Virus record (IMG/VR): IMGVR_UViG_3300046318_000439
Coordinates: 1 to 64,000 of that record
Length of the DNA: 64,000 nucleotides
Direction: 5' to 3' (one strand)
Source: a virus
The notes under the pieces were generated by a model. The model worked only from the letters and a program-made list of their open reading frames with translations. It did no database searches and was not told the DNA's origin. A program made the position numbers and the translations under genes. Shown here in pieces: positions 40,401 through 48,867 of this stretch (within the stretch, counting starts at the first letter, position 1; each line of letters opens with the position of its first letter).

Positions 40401-41334
40401 TGTTTACCGCCATTTGTTCTTTAACGTAACCAACAAAAAAATCATTAGGAAGAAGTTCTAACCCATTTAAATTAGAATCAATATCTTCTCTTCTTCTATC
40501 AATTCCCCTGCATTCGTAATCAATTTCATACACAACATTTTTTCCATACACGGCACACTCAACGATAAACCTTGGACTGCAGTCTATCTGCCATCTTGTA
40601 GGGGTGTATATGTACGTATCAAATTTCTCAAAGATGTTTTTAATTGGAGCTCTAACAACTTCTACATTTGGTTGCTTAATACTTTCATACAAGTCTGGAT
40701 TGTTTGTGACAATAAGATATTTCTCACATATTTTTTTATCTATAATATGTTTGATGTTATCTGCAGCAGTGGCTCTCATGCTGGTGGTTAGATACAGTAA
40801 TGCAGTGTTTGTTAAGGATTGCTTTGGGGGTTGATATCTTCCCCATAGTATCTTTTTAACATAATCTACTACTTTAATGTTTAGCTCCTCAAACCGTTCT
40901 GGATATAGTTTAAAGTCTTGCATTAAATGTGTGCGCTTGATTGTTTTATTATTATGAAAATAACCAAAATTATTTTCTGAACACCTTAACAGAAATACAT
41001 TATCAGCATACATTACACAATCAAGGATGCGCCACGAACCATCTACTATACAAACATTATTGGCTAATATTATCTTGGGACGATAACACTCAAACGTGTT
41101 GTCTAATATATCCCTCAACTCTTTGTCGTTGAAATTATATTTGTCCTTTAAAGCTGTGGTGAATATTTCTTTGGTAATTCCATCTGATAAAAGTACAGCA
41201 CATTTAATATTGTTAATACTACAAATATAATAATAGTCTATCATCTCGTAAAGATGACCAGACACTCCATGAGTATAAAAGAATGATGTTGTGAATACTA
41301 AGTCATAATCCTTTAGATTGAGTATCTTCGACAT
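40393..41334 (-). CDS. Possible GT-B-type glycosyltransferase
   Basis: 313 residues. A GT-B-like layout can be seen: the N-terminal half has THGVSGHLYEMIDYYYI and the C-terminal half ALLYLTTSMRATAADNIKHI, KYLIVTNNPDLYESI and RFIVECAVYGKNVVYE. This is the arrangement of a two-Rossmann sugar transferase with a donor-site Glu. No clear family signature, so the call is tentative. Spaced by one shared base with the radical SAM gene downstream of its start (41334). Likely acts with its glycosyltransferase and radical SAM neighbours on a glycan. Confidence 0.45.
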   Translation of the reverse strand: MSKILNLKDYDLVFTTSFFYTHGVSGHLYEMIDYYYICSINNIKCAVLLSDGITKEIFTTALKDKYNFNDKELRDILDNTFECYRPKIILANNVCIVDGSWRILDCVMYADNVFLLRCSENNFGYFHNNKTIKRTHLMQDFKLYPERFEELNIKVVDYVKKILWGRYQPPKQSLTNTALLYLTTSMRATAADNIKHIIDKKICEKYLIVTNNPDLYESIKQPNVEVVRAPIKNIFEKFDTYIYTPTRWQIDCSPRFIVECAVYGKNVVYEIDYECRGIDRRREDIDSNLNGLELLPNDFFVGYVKEQMAVNNE

Positions 41335-42224
41335 TATTGCTTTTCCTTATAAAAGTTTAGCATAAAGTCAGCATGACAATACTCTCTGGGGCATGTTACG
41401 TTCACGCAGGCATTCTGTTTATTGATTCGAATCGGCATAGGAGCTCTCGTGCACGAGTTAACTATTGTACCATCAGATAAGATTTCATATAACAAAGCCT
41501 TACAACGATATCCCTTGAATTTGACCATGTCATCTTTCAAGGCATTGAATATTGGAACATGCACTTCCCGACCGTCGCTATATTGAAAGCGATATGTTTG
41601 TTTATCAGCTATGTTCTTGAGTCTAGGTTCAAATATCTTATAAAACTCATCATTATACGTTATTGTATTGCCTGGAGTGGATAATAATATATTGAGATCG
41701 TATCTTACGCCATGGCGGTCGAACTGATCGATCATGTCTAATATCTGAGGCCAGTCTTTTGGATTATCTGATAAATTTATATGACAGTAGAAGTTCTTGT
41801 CTTTAAAAGCTATACACTTATCAAGAAATGTCTGATCGTAATATTGTGCATGGTATGAGGCTGCTAGTCGTATCTTATCGCTGACAAATGTCTGCTGCAA
41901 GAAATGCATGGGCTTTGATAGATTTGTTTTAATTTCTATCAGTGTACACTTAGACATATCAGATAGTTGCTGAAGGATGTCTATAAAGTTTGGATGAAGA
42001 GTGGGTTCTCCGCCATACAGATCTACTTCAAAATCTGTATCAATCATAGAAAGTCTTTGAAGTACTAGCTTGTGTTTGGATGGCGATGTATCTTTAGAAT
42101 ATCGCTCTACCATTTTGTCTGCAGCGTTACAATAGGTGCACTTAAAGTTACACCAATCTACAAGGAACCATTCAAAGTGTATTGTGTTATAATTTTCAAT
42201 ACCAACATTATCTATAGCGGTCAT
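41334..42224 (-). CDS. Radical SAM protein 5
   Basis: 296 residues. C25-x3-C29-x2-C32 (CNFKCTYC), VDLYGGEPTLHPNFI as the GGEP motif, and a C-terminal SDGTIVNSCTRA with NVTCPREYCHADF, the same end as in the protein at 37743. Together these features suggest an enzyme with one auxiliary cluster. Starts six bases after the stop of the previous gene. Substrate unknown. Confidence 0.82.
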   Translation of the reverse strand: MTAIDNVGIENYNTIHFEWFLVDWCNFKCTYCNAADKMVERYSKDTSPSKHKLVLQRLSMIDTDFEVDLYGGEPTLHPNFIDILQQLSDMSKCTLIEIKTNLSKPMHFLQQTFVSDKIRLAASYHAQYYDQTFLDKCIAFKDKNFYCHINLSDNPKDWPQILDMIDQFDRHGVRYDLNILLSTPGNTITYNDEFYKIFEPRLKNIADKQTYRFQYSDGREVHVPIFNALKDDMVKFKGYRCKALLYEILSDGTIVNSCTRAPMPIRINKQNACVNVTCPREYCHADFMLNFYKEKQ

Positions 42225-42230
42225 TTTGCT

Positions 42231-43148
42231 TTATGGGGATAGCACTTGATCTGGCTGAACTTGTTCGTACCCTAAAATTTCAAACACATTGTGTGGTATC
42301 TGTGGCATTTCAGCTTGCTCATCGAGTGCTGTTAAGGCAGTGTTAATCTTAGACAAGCGCTCCAACTTCGAAGCAAACTGAGTAGTAGGAACTATGTTAG
42401 TATACTCATATTCAGTAATGTACTGGTTGTGTTTTACTATTTGAGGTATATTGATAGTTCGTTCGAGTACATTAATATACCCATTCTCAATTATATCTTC
42501 AAACTTAATGTAATGAACATTGGGTCCTCCCAACTGCCTCATCACGCACATATTTAACAATGACTCCACATACGATTGTCCAACCATATCCTCCACCAGG
42601 AACCATTCTGCAGTGGCTTGTGGGGTATTATCAATTAGATATGTTATGGAAGGATTACGTTCTATACACAAAACCACAACATTGGTTTCTCCTATATCAG
42701 CTCTAACCCGCTCAATAAAGTTTTTAGAGAACAGGCCAGAAACCACATGCACATCAAAGGGACTATTTTCATATGCTTGCATGAATTCTTCATACGATCC
42801 CCCTGTGTTTTCTGGAGGTAGTCCTAAATCTGGAGTAAGATTGTTAAACTTGTCTCCATAGTAGGTTAGTTCTGGATTTGTGAAAGATTTGAGAGTGTCA
42901 ATATTTCTAACAAATGTCAACCCTCCATCAGCAGCGTATAGCAACGTTTCCGATCCATTAGGATCTTCAGAGGAAACTGGTTTATATACAAGTTCGGAGT
43001 CGGCATTATATACTTCAATTGGAATAGTATGAATATTTGCTGTGTAGTTTCCAATTGAATAATTGTCGTAGTTATTAAAGGCGCGGGACACTTCATAAGC
43101 AATCCCTGGCTTAAACGCTCCTACCGACCCTGTTACAAATATTAACAC
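42231..43148 (-). CDS. Hypothetical protein, alpha/beta fold
   Basis: 305 residues. It begins MLIFVTGSVGAFKPGIAYEV, a Rossmann- or P-loop-like beta-loop-alpha start without a canonical GKS/T. A strand VVVLCIERNPSITYLI in the middle (like a PAPS/substrate strand in sulfotransferase folds) and YIKFEDIIENGYINVLERT near the C-terminus also recall sulfotransferases, which is only a weak hint. No cysteine motif. Located between radical SAM and small hypothetical genes, all tightly spaced, so probably part of the same pathway. Confidence 0.45.
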   Translation of the reverse strand: MLIFVTGSVGAFKPGIAYEVSRAFNNYDNYSIGNYTANIHTIPIEVYNADSELVYKPVSSEDPNGSETLLYAADGGLTFVRNIDTLKSFTNPELTYYGDKFNNLTPDLGLPPENTGGSYEEFMQAYENSPFDVHVVSGLFSKNFIERVRADIGETNVVVLCIERNPSITYLIDNTPQATAEWFLVEDMVGQSYVESLLNMCVMRQLGGPNVHYIKFEDIIENGYINVLERTINIPQIVKHNQYITEYEYTNIVPTTQFASKLERLSKINTALTALDEQAEMPQIPHNVFEILGYEQVQPDQVLSP

Positions 43149-43149
43149 A

Positions 43150-43551
43150 CTATCTCCTTAGATACTCTTCTACTATTGAGTTAACAGCATCCCTATCATT
43201 GTAATTGGTTAGCGATTGTAATTTACTAATAATGCCTGTATACTCTTTTTTTTGTTCTTCTAGACGCTTGATATTATCCTTAAGACTTAGATATATCTCT
43301 AAATCATTAATTAAGTATTCGTCCCCTGTCTCGATAATCTTAATGTAGCATTCTTCTTTGTTTTTATCGGTAATAATTATTCCTCTATCGAGAAACTTAT
43401 TATTAATTAGCATTATGGAAATAAAGTCTAGCAGTTTAAATGTTAATAAATCATCCCCAATTATCCCTCGCACTTTTATTTTACATGCGGCTGCCGCTTT
43501 ACCAGCATAGGTACTACTATCAATACATTCAACTTCTTTATACTTCTCCAT
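43150..43551 (-). CDS. Hypothetical protein with coiled coil
   Basis: 133 residues, charged. An N-terminal beta part has two cysteines (ECIDSSTYAGKAAAACKIKV). The middle is rich in Ile/Lys (DRGIIITDKNKEECYIKII) and residues ~85-115 (SLKDNIKRLEEQKKEYTGIISKLQ) form a coiled coil. Its start overlaps the end of the cysteine-repeat fibre gene by one base, so it may be a specific chaperone or partner of that fibre, as tail-fibre chaperones often follow fibre genes. No family recognised. Confidence 0.5.
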   Translation of the reverse strand: MEKYKEVECIDSSTYAGKAAAACKIKVRGIIGDDLLTFKLLDFISIMLINNKFLDRGIIITDKNKEECYIKIIETGDEYLINDLEIYLSLKDNIKRLEEQKKEYTGIISKLQSLTNYNDRDAVNSIVEEYLRR

Positions 43552-44309
43552 CAGTCACCTCTTAACATATCCACTGGTAATTTGTCATAATCTACTACGT
43601 AAAATCCATTGTCCGCTTTACTTACAGCATCAGCATATTCTGTGCCTAATAACTCTTGAGCCATAACTCCAACATATGTGGTATCTTTATCCCAAATGTA
43701 GCTAAAGGAATATAATTTTATTCCATGCTCAGAGCCAACATACTTAATATTTTCTTTTAATCGTTTGTCGCTATAGTTGCAATTACATGTGCAAGAGTAA
43801 TTACAATTACATGTACAATAATTACAATTGCATGTGCAATAATTACAGTTGCATGTACATACACCAGCAGCCCCTTGTATATCCGTTATGAGACTATTAA
43901 TGTTGGCAGCTGTGATTGTGCTTCCAATTGATACGCTTGTTGCACCAACATATCCCGCAACGGTTGGCCACAATATTAATTGATTGGCTCCATCGATGTA
44001 TCCATTATTAGGAGGAGATGCTTGAACGTTAAGAGCTGCTCGAAAGTTGTTTATATCGCTAGCAGTAATCGGGGAGCTAGGCGTATATGCCACAGTACCA
44101 ACACGACGTCGTGATCGCTCAGCATTGACAGCAGCAGCAAGTTGCGTATATTGGGATGTTGCAATTAGTTGTCCAGCACTTACATTTGTCAGTGCATGAG
44201 TAGTAGCATCTGATGCGTTTGTGCCATAAACAACAATATATGTTCCACTAAAGCCAGATGCGCTTGTGTTATTGAATGCTGGGACTGGGTACGGGGTGTA
44301 CGTCGCCAT
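43551..44309 (-). CDS. Tail fibre-like protein with CTCNCNY repeats and S74-type chaperone domain
   Basis: 252 residues. Residues 1-150 are Ala/Thr/Asn-rich beta-type sequence typical of fibres. Residues 151-179 hold four copies of the heptad C-T-C-N-C-N-Y, with 12 cysteines in 27 residues (151-177). From S180 the sequence is SDKRLKENI, the start of the peptidase S74 intramolecular chaperone domain that trimerises and often self-cleaves at that serine. If cleavage occurs as in the endosialidase family, the Cys tract would be the distal tip of the mature trimer. Twelve closely spaced Cys per chain could bind metal or iron-sulphur clusters, or be crosslinked. It sits amid eight radical SAM genes. 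Confidence 0.8.
   Translation of the reverse strand: MATYTPYPVPAFNNTSASGFSGTYIVVYGTNASDATTHALTNVSAGQLIATSQYTQLAAAVNAERSRRRVGTVAYTPSSPITASDINNFRAALNVQASPPNNGYIDGANQLILWPTVAGYVGATSVSIGSTITAANINSLITDIQGAAGVCTCNCNYCTCNCNYCTCNCNYSCTCNCNYSDKRLKENIKYVGSEHGIKLYSFSYIWDKDTTYVGVMAQELLGTEYADAVSKADNGFYVVDYDKLPVDMLRGD
43773..43859 (-). repeat. 21-base repeat coding for CTCNCNY
   Basis: Four tandem 21-base units (the last offset by an extra Ser codon) coding for Cys-Thr-Cys-Asn-Cys-Asn-Tyr. The units have synonymous differences (TGT/TGC, AAT/AAC), so the protein repeat is held while the DNA has diverged. Confidence 0.85.
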
Positions 44310-44323
44310 TTAATTATTCCTTG

Positions 44324-44701
44324 TTAAATTTTTCCTGCTAAGAAGTTTAAATCTTCTTTTGCTTTTGTTTCCGCAATAAACTTTTCATAATCATCTAATT
44401 CTGATGTGATAAAGTCTAATGTTTGTTGATCAGGTTCTTTCATCATATCTACAGCAGAACCGCTTTCCACAACATAACGTACTAGGTCTGCTAAAGAAAA
44501 CCCTAATGCAGCAGAAACCATTTCTATCTGCTCACTAGCTTCAATGGTTTCCCGGCCACCTTTCAAAGCAACCTGCTCCAACGTACGTAATCCTATACCG
44601 AAGCTTTCCATCAATACTGCTCCGACTCCGGAATCTTCTTCTGCAATGTCTTTAATTGCACCAAAAATAATGTCTAATTTATCTTGTATACTCATTTTCA
44701 T
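44324..44701 (-). CDS. Hypothetical helical protein
   Basis: 125 residues, acidic, mostly alpha-helical, with no cysteine. MSIQDKLDIIFGAIKDIAEEDSGVGAVLMESFGIGLRTLEQVAL, then a Gly-Asp-like linker and a terminal helix (ITSELDDYEKFIAETKAKEDLNFL). A second ATG at 44695 may be the true start, as AAAAGG lies only three bases before the first ATG. Overlaps a radical SAM gene by 23 bases. Small helical proteins in radical SAM operons can be leader-binding partners, but there is no RRE-like winged-helix signature here. Confidence 0.5.
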   Translation of the reverse strand: MKMSIQDKLDIIFGAIKDIAEEDSGVGAVLMESFGIGLRTLEQVALKGGRETIEASEQIEMVSAALGFSLADLVRYVVESGSAVDMMKEPDQQTLDFITSELDDYEKFIAETKAKEDLNFLAGKI

Positions 44702-45560
44702 TTTCCTTTTCTTTAAAATCGTGGAATTTTAAAGCACTTTCATCATACTTGTATGTTGTAACGTTACCTTCGTCTGTAAAATACGTTTTGGTAGCATGCA
44801 CAACACCGCACCCACTACACATATCGCAGAAAAACTCACAAACTGGTATACTATTATCCCTATTTATCCAATCAGTTCTGAAGCGATTTTTACCGGCTAA
44901 TAACAGCTGTTGATCTTCATCTGAAAGGGTATCCCACGCTATTGACGTAATTACACGCAACGGCTTGAATGTTTTAATAATTCTGTTTATGTCATCATAA
45001 AAAAACTTAATATTATTGTTATGGATAGTATAACGTACTCTGAAACCCATCCTATTTTTCATTAATTTCTTAAATACTGTAATCATGGCTGATGTTGAAT
45101 CAGACCCATCATGGAATATTCTATTACCGTTTCCTACACCATCAAAACTAACATCAATGGACATGAACCCCCTCTTATAGAAAAAGTTCTCCTTTACTTC
45201 TTGCGTAAACTTATCGCTTAGAAATTTAATGCCATTAGTCTCTAAATTAAAATGCACATTCTTTTTCTTGCTGTATGCATACTCCATTAGATAACATACA
45301 TTTTCCCACTGCAATGTTGGTTCCCCTCCAAACAACACTATTAAAGTTTGTTTGTCTGGATCCTCTCTTTCGATAATACCATCAACATATTGTTCAATAT
45401 CTTGCTTTGTTAGAATTTGGGGAGGACGATTCGCCAAATCTTGATAACAATGCTTACATGCCAAATTGCAAACGTTAGTAAAATAAATGACATTAACAGC
45501 TGTATTTTCTTCTACAGGTTTGTCGTCTTTTCTTATAAAGTTTGCAATGATCTCGTTCAT
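44679..45560 (-). CDS. Radical SAM protein 6
   Basis: 293 residues. C31-x3-C35-x2-C38 (CNLACKHC) and LIVLFGGEPTLQWENV as the GGEP motif. The C-terminus has CEFFCDMCSGCG, four cysteines close together for an auxiliary cluster, then KTYFTDEGNVTTYKY. The CxxCxxC order at the end differs from classical SPASM, where the cysteines are more spread. Overlaps the preceding small gene by four bases. Likely peptide- or small-molecule-modifying; substrate unknown. Confidence 0.82.
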   Translation of the reverse strand: MNEIIANFIRKDDKPVEENTAVNVIYFTNVCNLACKHCYQDLANRPPQILTKQDIEQYVDGIIEREDPDKQTLIVLFGGEPTLQWENVCYLMEYAYSKKKNVHFNLETNGIKFLSDKFTQEVKENFFYKRGFMSIDVSFDGVGNGNRIFHDGSDSTSAMITVFKKLMKNRMGFRVRYTIHNNNIKFFYDDINRIIKTFKPLRVITSIAWDTLSDEDQQLLLAGKNRFRTDWINRDNSIPVCEFFCDMCSGCGVVHATKTYFTDEGNVTTYKYDESALKFHDFKEKENENEYTR

Positions 45561-45862
45561 TGTATAATCATTTGATGAGAATTCTTATATCGATCATCTT
45601 TAGGACGCGATTGAGCCTCTTTGATAATGTGAGTCATATTATCTAAAAACTTAGGATAGTCAATTTGATATTCGAATAGATGGCCGCGTTCCTGATAATT
45701 AACATACTTACTATCTACACGGGCTTTACCTTTTTTAGCTTCTTCAATTTGCACTGCTAGCTCATCTACAGTCAAAGCATTTCGTGAATCATGCTCTACT
45801 TGACTCATTTCTACTCTCACTGGTATGTCTAGTATACTTTTAAAACGTCTAGGTTCACTCAT
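45557..45862 (-). CDS. Hypothetical protein
   Basis: 101 residues, charged, without cysteine. MSEPRRFKSILDIPVRVEMSQ, then a central helix (ALTVDELAVQIEEAKKGKARVDS) and a second one (YPKFLDNMTHIIKEAQSRP). No family recognised. It lies between two radical SAM genes, overlapping the first by one base and the second by four. Its size would allow a small adaptor or substrate-delivery protein. Confidence 0.5.
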   Translation of the reverse strand: MSEPRRFKSILDIPVRVEMSQVEHDSRNALTVDELAVQIEEAKKGKARVDSKYVNYQERGHLFEYQIDYPKFLDNMTHIIKEAQSRPKDDRYKNSHQMIIQ

Positions 45863-46986
45863 TAGTTTCTACACTCCACGCCTTCATTTTCGACCCCAAC
45901 GTTCTCAATATAATGCAAGATTAAATCTTGGAATACTGGAACGTCTCTGCATTCATCTACCACTCTCATACCCTGCTCGTATGTAATCATAAACAATTCA
46001 CATATACTATCAAGAGGTTTGTTGTCGTTCATAATCTGGGAGTATGTACAGCCAGCATTACAAACTTGTCTTAGCTTACATTCCACACACTTGTCAAAAC
46101 TGTGAGGGCTGAACTTCTCTTGAAAATATTTAAAGTTGTATTGCTCATCAATCTTCATAATCTTTTTACTTGCAAAGCGAGCACAAGGATAAAATTCTCC
46201 ACTGCTCATAAGCACGCCGCCATTGGTACCAGCAAAACATCCTGTTTTACGTTTACCTTTTACTAGACCATACAACGTATCTAAAATAGCAAGTCTCAGG
46301 AATCCAACTGAACACGGAATGCCTGCTTTTAACTTTTCAATATATCGATCAGTTAATCTAATTAATTCTGTACGATATTCTCTGATATCATCAGCCGTCC
46401 ATACATCGTCTCTCACTAAGCTGAAATCTGGATGTTCAATCCCCCAGTCCAACAAAAACTCAAAGTTTTCTGTCATGTCCCTTACATTACCAGGCCAGAT
46501 CATAACTTTGCAACCGTTAGTCAAGTTGACTATAATATCTTTTTTGTATTTGTACAGTTCAAGAATGCCATCAAACAACTTACCAGTTTCTGGGTTTGTG
46601 TTTTCTAGCAGTGGTAGGAGAGGGCGCGTTTCGTTTGAACTCATTCCATCAAAAGACCAAGATACGCCCACACCATTGTCTGTTAGGTACTTGGCTTTCT
46701 CTGCATCAATCATTGTCAGGTTAGTAATAATGTTGATACCTTTACACTTAGGATCTGACTTGAGGTAAGGAACAGCGTGCTGGATTAACTCCCAGTTCAA
46801 TAAAGGTTCCCCGCCAAAGAAGCTAACGTGATATGTGCTATCTCCAGAATTTTTCATCAACACAGGTAAGTCTTGCATGCCTTTGTCAAATACCTCTTTA
46901 GTCATCCAAGTAGGCTTATTAGCAACATAGCAATACGGACATCCTAGATTGCATTTCTCTGTTACTGAAATTTCTAAAGTGAACAT
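45862..46986 (-). CDS. Radical SAM/SPASM protein 7
   Basis: 374 residues. C12-x3-C16-x2-C19 (CNLGCPYC), HVSFFGGEPLLNW as the SAM motif, and a full SPASM-type tail: PCARFAS, CVECKLRQVCNAGC, SICELF. This is the pattern of peptide-maturing radical SAM enzymes (anSME and relatives that process RiPP precursors or sulfatases). It is therefore the strongest case in the island for a protein or peptide substrate. Overlaps the next radical SAM gene by 13 bases. Confidence 0.87.
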   Translation of the reverse strand: MFTLEISVTEKCNLGCPYCYVANKPTWMTKEVFDKGMQDLPVLMKNSGDSTYHVSFFGGEPLLNWELIQHAVPYLKSDPKCKGINIITNLTMIDAEKAKYLTDNGVGVSWSFDGMSSNETRPLLPLLENTNPETGKLFDGILELYKYKKDIIVNLTNGCKVMIWPGNVRDMTENFEFLLDWGIEHPDFSLVRDDVWTADDIREYRTELIRLTDRYIEKLKAGIPCSVGFLRLAILDTLYGLVKGKRKTGCFAGTNGGVLMSSGEFYPCARFASKKIMKIDEQYNFKYFQEKFSPHSFDKCVECKLRQVCNAGCTYSQIMNDNKPLDSICELFMITYEQGMRVVDECRDVPVFQDLILHYIENVGVENEGVECRN

Positions 46987-48080
46987 TGTTTAGCCTCAAC
47001 TTTAATAGGGATAATCTTAGAGTTCAGAGCTTTACGTAAAGCATAATGAATAACTTCGTTCATTTTAAACACTTTACATACCTGCCAATTGGATGTATGA
47101 TCACTCCACTTTTCAATATACGTTTCTTTTTCGCTCTTTTCAAACGTAGCAGCATTACACTTCATACAGAATTGAGAATCGCACGATTGACAATCAAGCG
47201 GTTGATTCTTTAAGGCATCCTTAAACATCTCTGTTTTCTCTTTGATCAGAGCATCGATATCTGGTACATTGCGAATGTTGCCTAATACGTGTGCGTGGGA
47301 TTCCTTATACATGCATCCATGACAAGGACTAATGTCACCGTTCAAATCCACGCTGACATAATTGATACCAGCAGAGCACAAGGCTCGCGATTGTTGGAAC
47401 CATCCAAACTTTTCTGGTGGAAGTTTATTTGTGTAGATATACTTTGCTATCTTTGTCAACCCAACTTTAAGTTCTTCCATGTGAACAGCAAATTCTTCCT
47501 GTGACAGAGTAGAATACAAGTCAGGAGTAGGGAAGTAGTTATCCGCCATACTAATGACGTCAAGAAATGCTTCGTAAATTAGATGAAAATGCTTAGCTGT
47601 TAATACTGATTTCATATTAACGTTCAGACCATTTTGTTTAGCAGCAAGATAGTTAGATTTAACTAACGCTGAAGATGGGTTACCTACCTTATCAATTCTC
47701 GTAATGTCGTTTACAGGTTTACCATCATATGATATTTGAAGGCGCAATCTGCCTTGACCTAATTCTTTATGCAACTGAACTAATTCAGCCATGTACTTCT
47801 TTAGATACACTCCATTTGTGTAAAAGAAGAAAGAGAAGTTAGGATCGTGTTTGTACTTATCAATCACCCCTTTGCAAAATTCCCAGTTTACAAATGGTTC
47901 TCCACCCCAAAAATACACGTCCTTTTTAGGATCGGATATTTTGGACATGAATTCGTCAATGTTGTCGAGAGTAACTGATGTGTTTTCTTCAAATTCAGTG
48001 GATAGACCGCACTCATACCCCTCTGAACAGTATGTACATGCTAGATTGCACGTGCTTGTTACGTTAATGTCAATAACCAT
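46974..48080 (-). CDS. Radical SAM/SPASM protein 8
   Basis: 368 residues. C11-x3-C15-x2-C18 (CNLACTYC), VYFWGGEPFVNWEF as the GGEP motif, and a SPASM-like tail: SPCHGCMYKESH, DCQSCDSQFCMKC and VCKVF. It is similar in layout to the next gene (45862), including position of the GGEP motif, so the pair may be paralogues acting in sequence or as a complex. The start lies 32 bases after the dehydrogenase-like gene's stop, one of the larger gaps in this operon. Confidence 0.87.
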   Translation of the reverse strand: MVIDINVTSTCNLACTYCSEGYECGLSTEFEENTSVTLDNIDEFMSKISDPKKDVYFWGGEPFVNWEFCKGVIDKYKHDPNFSFFFYTNGVYLKKYMAELVQLHKELGQGRLRLQISYDGKPVNDITRIDKVGNPSSALVKSNYLAAKQNGLNVNMKSVLTAKHFHLIYEAFLDVISMADNYFPTPDLYSTLSQEEFAVHMEELKVGLTKIAKYIYTNKLPPEKFGWFQQSRALCSAGINYVSVDLNGDISPCHGCMYKESHAHVLGNIRNVPDIDALIKEKTEMFKDALKNQPLDCQSCDSQFCMKCNAATFEKSEKETYIEKWSDHTSNWQVCKVFKMNEVIHYALRKALNSKIIPIKVEAKQCSL

Positions 48081-48111
48081 AGTATAAATCTCTCATTGTG
48101 AGTGTTACAAA

Positions 48112-48855
48112 TTACTGTTGTGATCTGTATTCGTAGTTTAATTCCAGTATGGTATTTAGCAATCTAATATCATACTGTTTTGCTAGGGCTTCAGTATCCT
48201 TTGGCAAACAAGGACCTCCAAACCCACGCTTTCCGTCTGGACCAGGTACGCTAAAGTGGGTCGTGCCCATGTATGGGTGATGGATTAACATAGATGTTAG
48301 TTCAGAAAACTCTACTCCCATTTCCTTAGCTACATCGTGTATGGAATTCATATATGTTACCTTTAGGGCTGCAAATGAATTGAGAGTGTATTTAAATAAT
48401 GCTGCAGTCTTAATATCCACGAGAAACGTTTTACCTGGAACTACCGTAGACTGTTGTTCATATATTTGGAGTAGCCGCTCAGCCTTTTCTCTATCACCAC
48501 CAATCACGAGTACTGGCGGCGCTACAAAATCGCTAAAGGATGTTGTTCGCGATAAAAACTCTGGGTTGTATAATATATCAAACTCCTCCAAATGGTGGGG
48601 GAGGATTGTTGATTTAACTACTGTAAGACCCTTGTAATTACTTTTCCTGATTTCCTGAAGTACTTGCTTTAGAATACTATAATCAGTATCGTCAGTAGGA
48701 GTGGGCACGCACACAAAAATGACGTCTGGATTTTGCATGCAGACGTCATTTATTGTTGTTGTGTTATACTGAGGATCACTTATCACAGAAGTTGTATGTT
48801 TGAAGCCGTACTCTACAGCTTTACCTACCATACCATAACCAATAATACCAATCAT
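48112..48855 (-). CDS. Short UDP-glucose/nucleotide-sugar dehydrogenase-like protein
   Basis: 247 residues. GYGMVGKA at 6-13 binds NAD, PTPTDD and KSTILP (81-86) are family motifs, and GFGGPCLPKD (C216, K219, D220) is the catalytic Cys region. K165 and N170 are also in place. Ordinary UDP-sugar dehydrogenases are ~390-450 residues; this one ends shortly after the catalytic domain and lacks the C-terminal UDP-binding Rossmann domain. The truncated form may still oxidise a nucleotide sugar to a uronic acid, or depend on a partner. It probably feeds the glycosyltransferases of the operon. A GGAG site precedes the ATG. Confidence 0.78.
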   Translation of the reverse strand: MIGIIGYGMVGKAVEYGFKHTTSVISDPQYNTTTINDVCMQNPDVIFVCVPTPTDDTDYSILKQVLQEIRKSNYKGLTVVKSTILPHHLEEFDILYNPEFLSRTTSFSDFVAPPVLVIGGDREKAERLLQIYEQQSTVVPGKTFLVDIKTAALFKYTLNSFAALKVTYMNSIHDVAKEMGVEFSELTSMLIHHPYMGTTHFSVPGPDGKRGFGGPCLPKDTEALAKQYDIRLLNTILELNYEYRSQQ

Positions 48856-48867
48856 AAAACTCCTAAA

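Noticed and set aside
43773-43859. CRISPR-like spaced repeat
   Set aside because: The short repeats are in frame, coding for CTCNCNY, with no spacers.
48081-48111. TATAAATC on the plus strand near 48088
   Set aside because: No plus-strand gene follows; the match is in a short gap between minus-strand genes.
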